This document shows, piece by piece, positions 45,928 through 54,014 of a stretch of DNA of 64,000 nucleotides (its first letter is position 1; each line of letters starts with the position of its first letter). A program made the position numbers and the translations under genes. This DNA comes from Dysgonomonas sp. UBA5412. GTDB taxonomy: Bacteria; Bacteroidota; Bacteroidia; Bacteroidales; Dysgonomonadaceae. Below the pieces are notes generated by a model. It was not told where the DNA came from, ran no database searches, and saw only the letters and a list, made by a program, of their open reading frames with translations. The stretch spans positions 41,232 to 105,231 of the forward strand of contig DHNQ01000009.1 of NCBI GenBank assembly GCA_002409595.1, read 5' to 3'.

Positions 45928-47100
45928 TTATTTGTATAATGTTTTAACGATTCCTAATTCTAACCCTCTTAATTCAGCTAACCCTCTCAAACGTCCTATA
46001 CATGAATAGCCGGGGTTTGTTTTTTTGTTAAGATCATCTATCATCTGATGTCCGTGATCGGGACGAAAAGGAATGGATATATTTCTTTTCTGTTGAATCT
46101 CCAGATAGACTTTCATTACTTCATACATATCAACGTCTCCTTCCAAATGATTTGCTTCATAAAAATTGCCTTCTTCATCGCGTTGTGTGGAGCGAAGATG
46201 AACAAAGTTTATGCGGTCTCCCAACCGTTTCATCATCTCCGGAAGATGGTTGTTTGCGCGCACACCAAATGATCCGGTACAGAAACAAAGTCCGTTTGAT
46301 AAATTTGGAACGGCTTGCACCAATTTGTTAAAGTCTTCTTCGGTGCTTAGTATGCGTGGCAAACCCAATATCGAAAATGGCGGATCGTCGGGGTGTATAG
46401 CCAATTTTACACCGACTTCATCAGCTACGGGAGCTATTTCGCTGATGAAATAGATCAAATTTTTTCTTAAAGTATCTGCATCAATGTGGTCATATCTGTC
46501 GAGTTGCTTCTGAAATTCTTCAAGAGTAAAGCTTTCTTCTGCCCCCGGCAATCCGGCGATCATATTTTTTACAAGAAGATCTTTATCTCCTTGCGACATT
46601 TTTTCGTATCGTTGTTTTGCTTTTTCTATATCTTCGTCAATATATTCCTTTTCTGCTCCGGGACGTTTCAGAATAAAGAGGTCAAATGCCATAAATGCTG
46701 CTCGTTCAAATCTCAAGGCTTTTGATCCGTCGGGCATTGTATAAGCCAGATCGGTACGAGTCCAGTCCAATACAGGCATAAAATTGTAAGTGACGATTTT
46801 GATGCCGCATTGAGCCAGATTTCGGATGCTTGTTTTATAATTTTCTATATATTTGTTGTATTCGCCTTCTTGCGTTTTTATAAATTCGTGTACGGGAATA
46901 CTTTCTACTACCGACCATTTGAGTCCGGCACTTTCTATTATATCAATTCGCTTTTGTATCTCTTCTACTGTCCATACTTCACCGTTTCTTATGTGATGTA
47001 GAGCCGATACAATACCGGTTGCTCCGGCTTGCCTGATGTCTGCTAATGATACCGGATCGTTAGGTCCATACCAACGCCATGTTTGTTCGCTAAGTATCAT
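45928..47100 (-). CDS. uxuA: Mannonate dehydratase
   Basis: 390 residues, normal UxuA length, beginning MILSEQTWRWYGPNDPVSL as in the family. Motifs VKLAIHPDDPPF, GLCFCTGSFGVRANN and FRPDHGHQM hold the metal-binding His, Cys and Asp residues of the TIM-barrel active site. It dehydrates D-mannonate to 2-keto-3-deoxygluconate. Coding positions 46250-46265 carry a weak match to the operator-like core found at 49041 (see findings). Lies 21 bases after the SDR gene. Confidence 0.96.
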   Translation of the reverse strand: MILSEQTWRWYGPNDPVSLADIRQAGATGIVSALHHIRNGEVWTVEEIQKRIDIIESAGLKWSVVESIPVHEFIKTQEGEYNKYIENYKTSIRNLAQCGIKIVTYNFMPVLDWTRTDLAYTMPDGSKALRFERAAFMAFDLFILKRPGAEKEYIDEDIEKAKQRYEKMSQGDKDLLVKNMIAGLPGAEESFTLEEFQKQLDRYDHIDADTLRKNLIYFISEIAPVADEVGVKLAIHPDDPPFSILGLPRILSTEEDFNKLVQAVPNLSNGLCFCTGSFGVRANNHLPEMMKRLGDRINFVHLRSTQRDEEGNFYEANHLEGDVDMYEVMKVYLEIQQKRNISIPFRPDHGHQMIDDLNKKTNPGYSCIGRLRGLAELRGLELGIVKTLYK

Positions 47101-47121
47101 ACGTATATTTTTTTATTTGTT

Positions 47122-47937
47122 TTAAATTGAAAATGAATTGAACCCACCGTCTACAACAAGTATAGATCCATTCGTAAAACTGGATGCGTCGCTCGACAGA
47201 TAGTGTATAGCTCCCAACAATTCTTCCGATTTGCCAAAACGTTGGGCAGGTGTATGCGCCAACACTGTTTTTGCCCGGTCGGTATATGAGCCGTCGGGGT
47301 TGACCATCAATGCTCTATTTTGGTCTGTGATAAAGAAACCGGGAGCAAGTGCATTGACCCGAAAATTTTCTCCAAATTTTGCAGCCAGCTCTCCTGCCAT
47401 GTATTCTGTAAAATTGGCAACGGCTGCTTTGGCTACTCCATATCCCATAACGCGGCTAAGGGGTCGGAATGAGGACATGGATGCGATATTTATTATATTG
47501 CCTTTTCCTTGCTCTACCATTGCTTTAGCAAAAACTAGGGTGGGAGTTACAGTGCCGAAGAGATTGAGTTCTATTACATCTTTAAAGGCATCTATTTTTA
47601 CATCAAAGATTGTCTTGTCCGGTGGTATTGTCGCTCCGGGCATATTGCCTCCGGCTGCATTGATCAGAATATCAATTTTTCCATATCGGTTGAGTATATC
47701 CTCTCTGTTTTGTATCAGATTTGCTTCGTTCAGTACATCGGAAACTAAAAAGACGGCTTCGCCTCCTTTCGATGTGATTTTTTTTGCCAAAGCTTCTCCT
47801 TTTTCTGCCGAACGACCAAGAATCACAATTTTAGCTCCTTCCGAAGCTAAGTATTCTGCCATCTGAGAGCCTAATATACCATAACCTCCGGTGATGAGAA
47901 TTACTTTTCCTGCGATATCGAATAATTTATTTTTCAT
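47122..47937 (-). CDS. SDR-family D-mannonate oxidoreductase (fructuronate reductase)
   Basis: 271 residues. Classical short-chain dehydrogenase: TGGYGILG cofactor loop (16-23), NAAGG (93-97), catalytic Ser near 155 and YGVAK with Tyr166 and Lys170, then a PGFF segment. It takes the pathway position between UxaC and UxuA, so D-fructuronate to D-mannonate reduction is the best inference. The unrelated long-chain UxuB of E. coli is absent. Only 2 bases separate it from lacI, which precedes it. Confidence 0.88.
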   Translation of the reverse strand: MKNKLFDIAGKVILITGGYGILGSQMAEYLASEGAKIVILGRSAEKGEALAKKITSKGGEAVFLVSDVLNEANLIQNREDILNRYGKIDILINAAGGNMPGATIPPDKTIFDVKIDAFKDVIELNLFGTVTPTLVFAKAMVEQGKGNIINIASMSSFRPLSRVMGYGVAKAAVANFTEYMAGELAAKFGENFRVNALAPGFFITDQNRALMVNPDGSYTDRAKTVLAHTPAQRFGKSEELLGAIHYLSSDASSFTNGSILVVDGGFNSFSI

Positions 47938-47939
47938 TC

Positions 47940-49019
47940 TTATAACTTATAATTATTGTAATAGTCAATGTTTTCTTTTATCAAAATATCTATCGGCATG
48001 AAGTTTGTTTTCTGCGGTATTTCTTTGAATAATAAATGGTTTGCTATTGCCTTTATCGAATCATAACCTTGTATTTCGGGTCGCTGCGAAAGGATAAAGG
48101 ATATTTTGTCGCTTTTCAATGCCGCTACATTTCGCTCAATGGCATCGTGCCCGATAAGGCGTATTTTTTGAGACAAAGAATCTTCGATTTCATTTAGTAA
48201 ATTTGCCAATTCATAAATTCGAGAGTTGAATACTATGCCTCCTACCGGATTTTTTGATTTCGATAAGATTTGTTCCAGCAGTACCTTTGATTGTGTATAA
48301 TCTTCCGGATTTATTTCTATATGATGTATTTTTCCGTTGAAATTACTTTGTCGTAGACAATCTGCGAAGCCCCGTTCACGAGTCTGCATTTGTACGGATA
48401 TTTCCTTGTGTTTAAATCTTATATGTGCAATAAATATATCGGCATCTAAACCTATTTCTTTGAGCATAAGACGGGCAGCTATATGTCCGCTGCCAAAGGA
48501 GTCGCTTCCGAAATATGCGAGATTGTTTTGTCCTGCAATGTCTGAGTCGATGTATATGTATGGAATTTCCTTTTCGTCGAGTTTCTTTGACAAGTCAATT
48601 ACCTGTTCTCCAAACAGAGTGGCTAGTAATACGCCATCGTATTCTTTTTCTTGAAAAGAGGCTATTGCTTCCATGAATGAAGCACGGTCGTATTGATTGA
48701 AATGAAAGTATTCGAGGCTTATATTGAACTTCTTCATTTCGGTTTTAGCTCTGTTTATTCCCTCGCATACCAATTCCCAATAATCGCCCTCATTGTATAG
48801 AGGTACTATGACTGCAAATTTGTAACTACGCTTCGATGCTAAAAAACGAGCAACCAGATTTGGCTCGTAATTGATCTCTTTGAGTACTTGTTCTACTTTT
48901 ATTCGTTTTTCTTCCGATACCCGACCTCGCTTATGCAGAACACGGTCGACCGTGCCGGTCGATACTCCTGCTAGGCGTGCTATATCTACAATGCGTATAT
49001 TAGTGTTGTCTGTTTTCAT
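47940..49019 (-). CDS. LacI-family regulator of the hexuronate operon
   Basis: 359 residues from the ATG at 49019, giving MKTDNTNIRIVDIARLAGVS. A start at 49061 would put 14 extra residues across the operator and is rejected. The DNA-binding helix-turn-helix and hinge are complete (IRIVDIARLAGVSTGTVDRVLHKRGRVS, then YEPNLVARFLASKR). A periplasmic-binding-protein-like effector domain follows (about 60-355). It is the first gene of the seven-gene operon, an arrangement that favours autoregulation. The effector is likely a uronate pathway intermediate, by context only. Confidence 0.9.
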   Translation of the reverse strand: MKTDNTNIRIVDIARLAGVSTGTVDRVLHKRGRVSEEKRIKVEQVLKEINYEPNLVARFLASKRSYKFAVIVPLYNEGDYWELVCEGINRAKTEMKKFNISLEYFHFNQYDRASFMEAIASFQEKEYDGVLLATLFGEQVIDLSKKLDEKEIPYIYIDSDIAGQNNLAYFGSDSFGSGHIAARLMLKEIGLDADIFIAHIRFKHKEISVQMQTRERGFADCLRQSNFNGKIHHIEINPEDYTQSKVLLEQILSKSKNPVGGIVFNSRIYELANLLNEIEDSLSQKIRLIGHDAIERNVAALKSDKISFILSQRPEIQGYDSIKAIANHLLFKEIPQKTNFMPIDILIKENIDYYNNYKL

Positions 49020-49040
49020 TTTTAGATATGTAAAATAAAA

Positions 49041-49070
49041 GTAAAATGTGTGGGCGCGCACACATTTTAC
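49041..49070. promoter_or_regulatory. 30-bp palindromic operator at the lacI transcription start
   Basis: Perfect 12-bp arms GTAAAATGTGTG and CACACATTTTAC around the 6-base centre GGCGCG. The centre contains the CpG dinucleotide typical of LacI-family operators. It begins one base from the -7 box, so it would cover the start site and block RNA polymerase. A second site with the same geometry lies at 61625-61654. Confidence 0.78.
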
Positions 49071-49099
49071 AAAAGTAATCTTTTTTATGAATTAAACAA
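49070..49099 (-). promoter_or_regulatory. Promoter of the lacI-hexuronate operon
   Basis: On the minus strand a TACTTTTG -7 box (49070-49077, exact TAnnTTTG) lies 19 bases from a TTG -33 box (49097-49099). Spacing is right, and the operator overlaps the start region. The start codon is 51 bases downstream. Confidence 0.68.
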
Positions 49100-49467
49100 T
49101 GTGCGGTTCTGAATTTTATTTTTATATATTTGTGTAATGTGTTATAGTCTAAATGGTTGTGGATAGGTTGTGTAGGTAAAAATGTTTTATGACATGTTTT
49201 TTACTTGATTATGATTGAATATCTGATTAATTATAATTTTACAGTTGTTTGATTGGTATTGCTTTTGATAAAAAAATGAGTATATTGTTAATTGATTTCT
49301 GAACAGAAAGTTTTGTGGAGGACTTATATGTTATGAAAATTGCCCAAGAACCACAGTGTATCATGATGCTCAATCAAAAGACATATTGTTTTGTTGCAGG
49401 ATAGAAAATAAATTTATTTATCTATACCTTGAGCCTATTGTATTGATGCGGTAGGAGGATAAGGGAT
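49100..49467. other. Intergenic region between lacI and the nucleotidyltransferase
   Basis: About 370 bases of divergent intergenic DNA with no gene of reasonable length on either strand. The two ends hold the lacI promoter and the 52-bp repeat; nothing further was recognised between them. Confidence 0.5.
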
Positions 49468-49519
49468 GATATTAAAAAAGAGGTAAAATATGTACAACTT
49501 TGTAACCTTTTAGTTAAAA
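49468..49519 (+). repeat. 52-bp conserved upstream element, copy B (nucleotidyltransferase)
   Basis: Matches the reverse complement of 2735-2786 at 45 of 52 positions. Read toward the gene it contains TGTACAACTTTGT, then ACCTTTTAGTTAAAA after one variable base, ending 54 bases before the ATG at 49574. CAACTTTG within it is one base off the -7 consensus. Confidence 0.7.
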
Positions 49520-49573
49520 TCAAGTGGCAGACGAGAGATAACAATGACGTTTAATTATTAAAGAAATATAAAT

Positions 49574-50476
49574 ATGAAACCTACTTTATTTATTTTGGCA
49601 GCAGGGATGGGAAGCCGCTACGGTGGTTTGAAACAACTTGACGGATTGGGTCCCGGAGGGGAAACAATTATGGACTATTCGGTATATGATGCCATTCACT
49701 CGGGTTTTGGAAAGATCGTATTTGTGATCAGACATTCCTTCGAAAAAGAATTCAGAGAAAAGATTATATCAAAATATCAAGATAAAATATCGGTAGAGGT
49801 CGTATTCCAAGAATTGGATTATCTACCCGAAGGTTTTACTCTAAATACTGAACGCGAAAAACCTTGGGGTACAAATCATGCTTTGCTGATGGGAAAAGAT
49901 GTAATAAAGGAACCTTTCGGTATCATCAATGCTGACGACTTTTATGGGCGCGAAAGTTTTCAGATACTTGCCGGTATGTTGAAAACCATGTCAGGTAAAG
50001 AACGCGAATATTGTATGGTTGGTTATTTGTTAGGTAACACATTGTCCGATAGCGGAACAGTGGCACGAGGCGTATGTGAGATAGATCGTGAAAACTATTT
50101 GACAAAGGTTGTAGAACGTACTCAGATCGAACGTATAGATGGAGTGCCTTGCTATAAGGATGAAAACGGAACATGGATAAAACTGACAGATACAACGCCC
50201 GTTTCGATGAATATGTGGGGCTTCACTCCCGACTATTTCGCTCTATCTGAAGGTTGCTTTGTTGACTTTCTGAAAGCAAACAAGGATAATCTGAAAGCTG
50301 AATTCTTGATACCTACTGTCATTAACGACTTAGTAGAAAAAGAAGAAATAAAGGTAAAACTTATAAATACGCCTTCCATTTGGTTTGGGGTTACTTATGC
50401 CAAAGATCGTCCCGAAGTCGTACATCGCATAGAAGGATTAGTTGAAGATGGAAAATATCCACCAAAGTTGTTTTAA
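49574..50476 (+). CDS. NTP-transferase family nucleotidyltransferase
   Basis: 300 residues. The N-terminus MKPTLFILAAGMGSRYGGLKQLDG carries the glycine-rich nucleotide-binding motif of sugar-phosphate nucleotidyltransferases. GTNHALLMGKD and INADDFYG (the metal-binding Asp pair) follow at about 97-120. This Bacteroidetes group activates a sugar 1-phosphate, but the sugar is unknown. It lies on the plus strand between the hexuronate operon and PUL 2, with no partner. Its distinctive upstream element is shared with recF. Confidence 0.82.
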   Translation: MKPTLFILAAGMGSRYGGLKQLDGLGPGGETIMDYSVYDAIHSGFGKIVFVIRHSFEKEFREKIISKYQDKISVEVVFQELDYLPEGFTLNTEREKPWGTNHALLMGKDVIKEPFGIINADDFYGRESFQILAGMLKTMSGKEREYCMVGYLLGNTLSDSGTVARGVCEIDRENYLTKVVERTQIERIDGVPCYKDENGTWIKLTDTTPVSMNMWGFTPDYFALSEGCFVDFLKANKDNLKAEFLIPTVINDLVEKEEIKVKLINTPSIWFGVTYAKDRPEVVHRIEGLVEDGKYPPKLF

Positions 50477-50530
50477 GAAAAGACTAGTTTTGGCAGACAT
50501 AATTGTCCTAAATAAGATGTTCATGTAAGA

Positions 50531-50577
50531 TAAAAGCCCGAAGAGGTATTACGTACATTTTCCTCTTCGAGCTTTTA
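50531..50577. terminator. Bidirectional terminator: nucleotidyltransferase and PUL 2
   Basis: Stem of 7 + 8 bp with one C-A mismatch (TAAAAGC and CGAAGAGG with complements), T- and A-rich ends. It closes both convergent units. Confidence 0.82.
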
Positions 50578-50599
50578 TTATGATGAAGTCTTTTTCCGA

Positions 50600-52549
50600 T
50601 TATTCTATCACAGCAGCAAATCCTCCATTTCTGGACATTTTGATCTGAATGCTTTCTCCTTGTTTGGTTTGAGATTCTTTTCTTCTGTAATCCATAGCTT
50701 GACGACCGGCATTAATACCATCTTCAAACGATGTCATTTTATAGGTTTTGCCTGAATTTAAGAAATCAAGATTGACGTTAAATACTCTTTCTTCTTCTTT
50801 ATTATTGGTCATTCCGCCTATATACCATTTGTCGCCTTTGCGCTTAGCTACAACTACGTATTCACCGACTTTGGCTTCCAATACCTTGGTGTCGTCCCAT
50901 GTAGTAGGCACTTGAGTGATAAACTCAGTGCAGTCTGCATTGCGATAATACATTGTCGGGTTGTCTGCTAGCATTTGCAATCCACTTTCGAATATAACGA
51001 ACAAAGCTAGCTGATAGGCTCTTGTGCCGATACTTGCCGAATTTGGTCTGTTGCCGCAATATACATTTGGCTGCATACTAATCATTGCACCCGGAGTATA
51101 ATCCATCGCTCCTACTGCATTGCGCATGAAAGGAAAGAAAACACTGTTGTCCGGAGTACATCCGCCCATTTGTTCCATACCTCTTACACCTTCGTAAGAT
51201 ATGATATTTGGATACTTATATTCCAGTCCCTTAGGGCTTATCGAACCATGGTAGTCTACGAATAACTTGTATTTAGCAGCCTCTTTTGCTACTCGTTCAT
51301 AATAGTCCATCATCCATTGATCGCTGCGATCCATAAAGTCGATTTTTACACCTTTCACGCCCCATTCTGCAAATGTCTTAAACAAGTCCATGTTGTTTTC
51401 TACGGTTAGCCATGTCAGCCACAAAACAATGCCTACGTTCTTTTCTTTACCGTAACGAATCAGTTCATGTAGGTCTACTTTTGGATTAGGTGTGTATGGG
51501 TCGCGAGTTGTCTTAGCCCATCCCTCATCCATGATGATATATTCGATGCCATATTTAGATGCAAAGTCAATATAGTATTTATATGTATCGAGATTATATC
51601 CCGAAACAAAGTTTACATCCGGACCATAAGGGGAAGCATCGTTCCACCATTCCCAGCTCACTTGTCCCGGTTTGATCCATGATACATCTCCCAAAACATT
51701 CTTGTTAGCCAAACGGAACGACATTGTGTTTTCTACCAGTTGTTTATCTTCCTTTGCAATAACAAAGTATCTCCAAGGAAAGTTTCTTTTGCCCGATGTC
51801 TTAGCTATATAGTCAGCCTCCTTGAGTAATTTCAAGCTTCTGTCTCCGTCCTCTCCGAATTCTATCGGTTGTTTTGGAAATATAGAGGTTACTCCGTTTG
51901 CACCGTTTCCTTTAAGAAACATACATGGATAGTCGGATACATCAGTTTCTGAGATCAGGATTTTATAGTCTTTCTTAGTGTCTATCAACAACGGTAGTAG
52001 TGCCATTTTGTCGCTGGCTTTCCACTCCGAACTGTTTATATGGCTATATGGTTCTTCATAAGCTGTTTTAAACCCTCCAGTCTGTTGTTGATGCAATAAA
52101 TAGTCTGTCGGGAAATTAAGAGAAAACTCCTCTCCTAAAACCTCAACATCGCCTTTCTTGTCTGTTACGAAGCGGTATGCGATACCATCGTTAAAGGCTC
52201 GAAACTCAACTGAATAATTGCCTTTGAATGTCAAAGTCAATTGGTTGTATTCGTTCTTAACCGTTGAGTATTTTAATGGAATAACAGGGGTTAGAGTTTC
52301 ATTAGCCGTTGTCGTTTTTTGTTTCGCCAATTGAGGGTTCTGTCCAAGCACTTCGTTGCGGAGGTTGAGTAAAAGAGAGTTGTCTTTTAGCAAAACTTGA
52401 TTGTCCGACGAAACTGTATAGTATATCTTATCAGCTATACTCAGCTCCACTTTTATGTTCCCGTTCGGGGACGTTAGTTCAGCCTTCTTTTGCCCATAAG
52501 CAAGCATTGTGCTTATGCAAAGAAGTGCTATCAATTTGATTTTTCTCAT
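50600..52549 (-). CDS. GH97 alpha-glycosidase of PUL 2
   Basis: 649 residues. A signal peptide (1-19, ending LAYG) precedes the GH97 N-terminal beta-domain (about 25-280), the TIM barrel (about 290-560) and a C-terminal beta-domain. In the barrel, GVKIDFMDRSDQ places Asp404 where retaining GH97 alpha-galactosidases have their nucleophile; Glu453 or Glu459 in the SYEGVRGMEQ segment could be acid/base. Inverting SusB-type members lack this Asp, so a retaining enzyme is favoured. The sugar cut (alpha-galactose or alpha-glucose) is not certain. Last gene of the PUL; a hairpin separates it from the esterase gene. Confidence 0.88.
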   Translation of the reverse strand: MRKIKLIALLCISTMLAYGQKKAELTSPNGNIKVELSIADKIYYTVSSDNQVLLKDNSLLLNLRNEVLGQNPQLAKQKTTTANETLTPVIPLKYSTVKNEYNQLTLTFKGNYSVEFRAFNDGIAYRFVTDKKGDVEVLGEEFSLNFPTDYLLHQQQTGGFKTAYEEPYSHINSSEWKASDKMALLPLLIDTKKDYKILISETDVSDYPCMFLKGNGANGVTSIFPKQPIEFGEDGDRSLKLLKEADYIAKTSGKRNFPWRYFVIAKEDKQLVENTMSFRLANKNVLGDVSWIKPGQVSWEWWNDASPYGPDVNFVSGYNLDTYKYYIDFASKYGIEYIIMDEGWAKTTRDPYTPNPKVDLHELIRYGKEKNVGIVLWLTWLTVENNMDLFKTFAEWGVKGVKIDFMDRSDQWMMDYYERVAKEAAKYKLFVDYHGSISPKGLEYKYPNIISYEGVRGMEQMGGCTPDNSVFFPFMRNAVGAMDYTPGAMISMQPNVYCGNRPNSASIGTRAYQLALFVIFESGLQMLADNPTMYYRNADCTEFITQVPTTWDDTKVLEAKVGEYVVVAKRKGDKWYIGGMTNNKEEERVFNVNLDFLNSGKTYKMTSFEDGINAGRQAMDYRRKESQTKQGESIQIKMSRNGGFAAVIE

Positions 52550-52597
52550 AAATGTATATTTTTATATTTCAGGTTACTATGTTCTCTTTTGCTAGTT

Positions 52598-52645
52598 GTA
52601 TCCTGAGCTAAAAGAATAGTCGGACTTTCTTACAGCTCAAGATAC
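52598..52645 (-). promoter_or_regulatory. Hairpin between the SGNH esterase and GH97 genes
   Basis: GTATCcTGAGCT pairs with AGCTCAaGATAC (5 + 6 bp with one mismatch) around a 24-nt loop in the 116-base gap. No T-run follows on the minus strand. It could limit read-through or protect the upstream mRNA. Confidence 0.5.
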
Positions 52646-52665
52646 ACTTAACTTATATTTTGCGT

Positions 52666-54009
52666 TTACTCTTTTTTCGATTGCAGGTATTTGTCAATAC
52701 TTTCAGCCCATAACTCAGCTAATATTTTTGCCCCTTCTGCATTAGGGTGCAGGTAGAATGTACCTGAATTTCCCTCTTGCGGAGTATGCAACTTAATATA
52801 GTTCTTACGGAAGATGTCAAATCCTTTTTTATCACCTTCAATAACAAATCCTTTATTTTCCTTAGCTAATTTCTTTATTTCCGGACTATATGTTTGTAAT
52901 CGGTCTAACCCTTCTTTCAAGTATATAGCTGAGTTGTGCGTATTTGGACTATACCAAAGCGGATGATGAAGGATGATTTCTGCTTTCGGGAAATGAGCAT
53001 GCAAACTATCTATAATAGTCTGAATGTTTTGCTTGTATGTTTCTGCCGAAACTGGTGCTCCTGTCGGACCTTTACAAGCACTATCATTTGTTCCCAGCTT
53101 GATTGAAAATATTAGCTTTTCACTTCCCTTATATAGCGTATCGGCAGCAGCAATAGCTTTAGCAAACGGTTTTCCCGTAGGCAGGAAATCTACTGATGTA
53201 AATCCGCTGATACCACAATTGCTGTATCGGACTTGGTAACCCAAGCTATCGAGATACATGGCTGTTAATGTGGGTGGCGGATATTTCAGGTAAGTACCTT
53301 CTGTTATGCTGTTGCCTATAAATACTATGTCAACCTTCTTTCCGATAGCCGGTTTTGGGAAATTCTTTTTTGGACAGATTCTTTTGGCTATAATACGCGC
53401 CATAATCGTTGTCCCTTTCACATTGGGATGTATCTTATCATATACCAAGTCTTCTCTGCCTTCGAATGGTGTGTGCAGATCAATGATGGCAGACTTTGTC
53501 TTTTTTGCAACAGCATTAATGATAGGAATCATTTGCTGTGTGATCAGACTGTCCGGTACAGGCAATGAATTATCCGGAAATGTAACTATCGGATAGCAAA
53601 CGAAGATTTCAGGCTTACTTTGAAGTGACTTGAATGAATTTACAAATTCGAGATAGTTACTTTCAAAATCAGCTTTAAACTTCCAGTTTTGCGGCTTTCC
53701 GTCGTTTGTTCCCAGTTTGATAATAACAATGTCGGGATTCCAATTTAGGACTTCTTTGTATTTTTCTTCATTCCAGTATGGGCGATCTCCTTTTTTTAAT
53801 AGGGTTCTGCCTCCCAGGCCATAATTACGCACTTCGTAATCATTTCCGAGCAATGATTGTAAAATTGCCGGATACTTGTCTTCGGGTGCTAAAGCCCAGT
53901 TTTCGGTGATACTATTGCCTACACAAGCCACCTTTATTTGGGCACTTGCTGAGGAAGAGATTAATACAAGAAATGTTATCAGCAAAAAGAATTTAGTCCT
54001 TATATACAT
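52666..54009 (-). CDS. Exported tandem SGNH/GDSL esterase of PUL 2
   Basis: 447 residues. Signal peptide to about residue 23 (SASA), then two SGNH domains. Domain 1 (about 25-210) has GNSITE with Ser33, the GLGG loop, LGTND with Asn102 and DKIHPN with Asp191/His194: a full SGNH set. Domain 2 (about 223-440) has GNSITE with Ser234, the CGISG loop and LGTND with Asn308, but its last block reads TFYLHPN. His421 is kept and Phe418 stands in the usual Asp position. With GH67 next door, removal of acetyl groups from xylan is the likely role, by context. It starts 5 bases after GH67. Confidence 0.87.
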   Translation of the reverse strand: MYIRTKFFLLITFLVLISSSASAQIKVACVGNSITENWALAPEDKYPAILQSLLGNDYEVRNYGLGGRTLLKKGDRPYWNEEKYKEVLNWNPDIVIIKLGTNDGKPQNWKFKADFESNYLEFVNSFKSLQSKPEIFVCYPIVTFPDNSLPVPDSLITQQMIPIINAVAKKTKSAIIDLHTPFEGREDLVYDKIHPNVKGTTIMARIIAKRICPKKNFPKPAIGKKVDIVFIGNSITEGTYLKYPPPTLTAMYLDSLGYQVRYSNCGISGFTSVDFLPTGKPFAKAIAAADTLYKGSEKLIFSIKLGTNDSACKGPTGAPVSAETYKQNIQTIIDSLHAHFPKAEIILHHPLWYSPNTHNSAIYLKEGLDRLQTYSPEIKKLAKENKGFVIEGDKKGFDIFRKNYIKLHTPQEGNSGTFYLHPNAEGAKILAELWAESIDKYLQSKKE

Positions 54010-54014
54010 ATATC

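Noticed and set aside
47246..47261. Another possible operator core in the SDR gene (GTGTATGCGCCAACAC)
   Set aside because: Three fixed core positions do not match and there is no arm symmetry; coding constraint explains it.
47231..47866. A 211-codon open frame on the plus strand
   Set aside because: It lies fully antisense to the SDR gene, whose cofactor and catalytic motifs are intact. The translation has no recognisable domain and no ribosome binding site or promoter.
49020..49061. A 14-residue N-terminal extension of the LacI regulator
   Set aside because: The extension would be read through the operator palindrome. The ATG at 49019 sits immediately before the conserved helix-turn-helix and downstream of the predicted start site.
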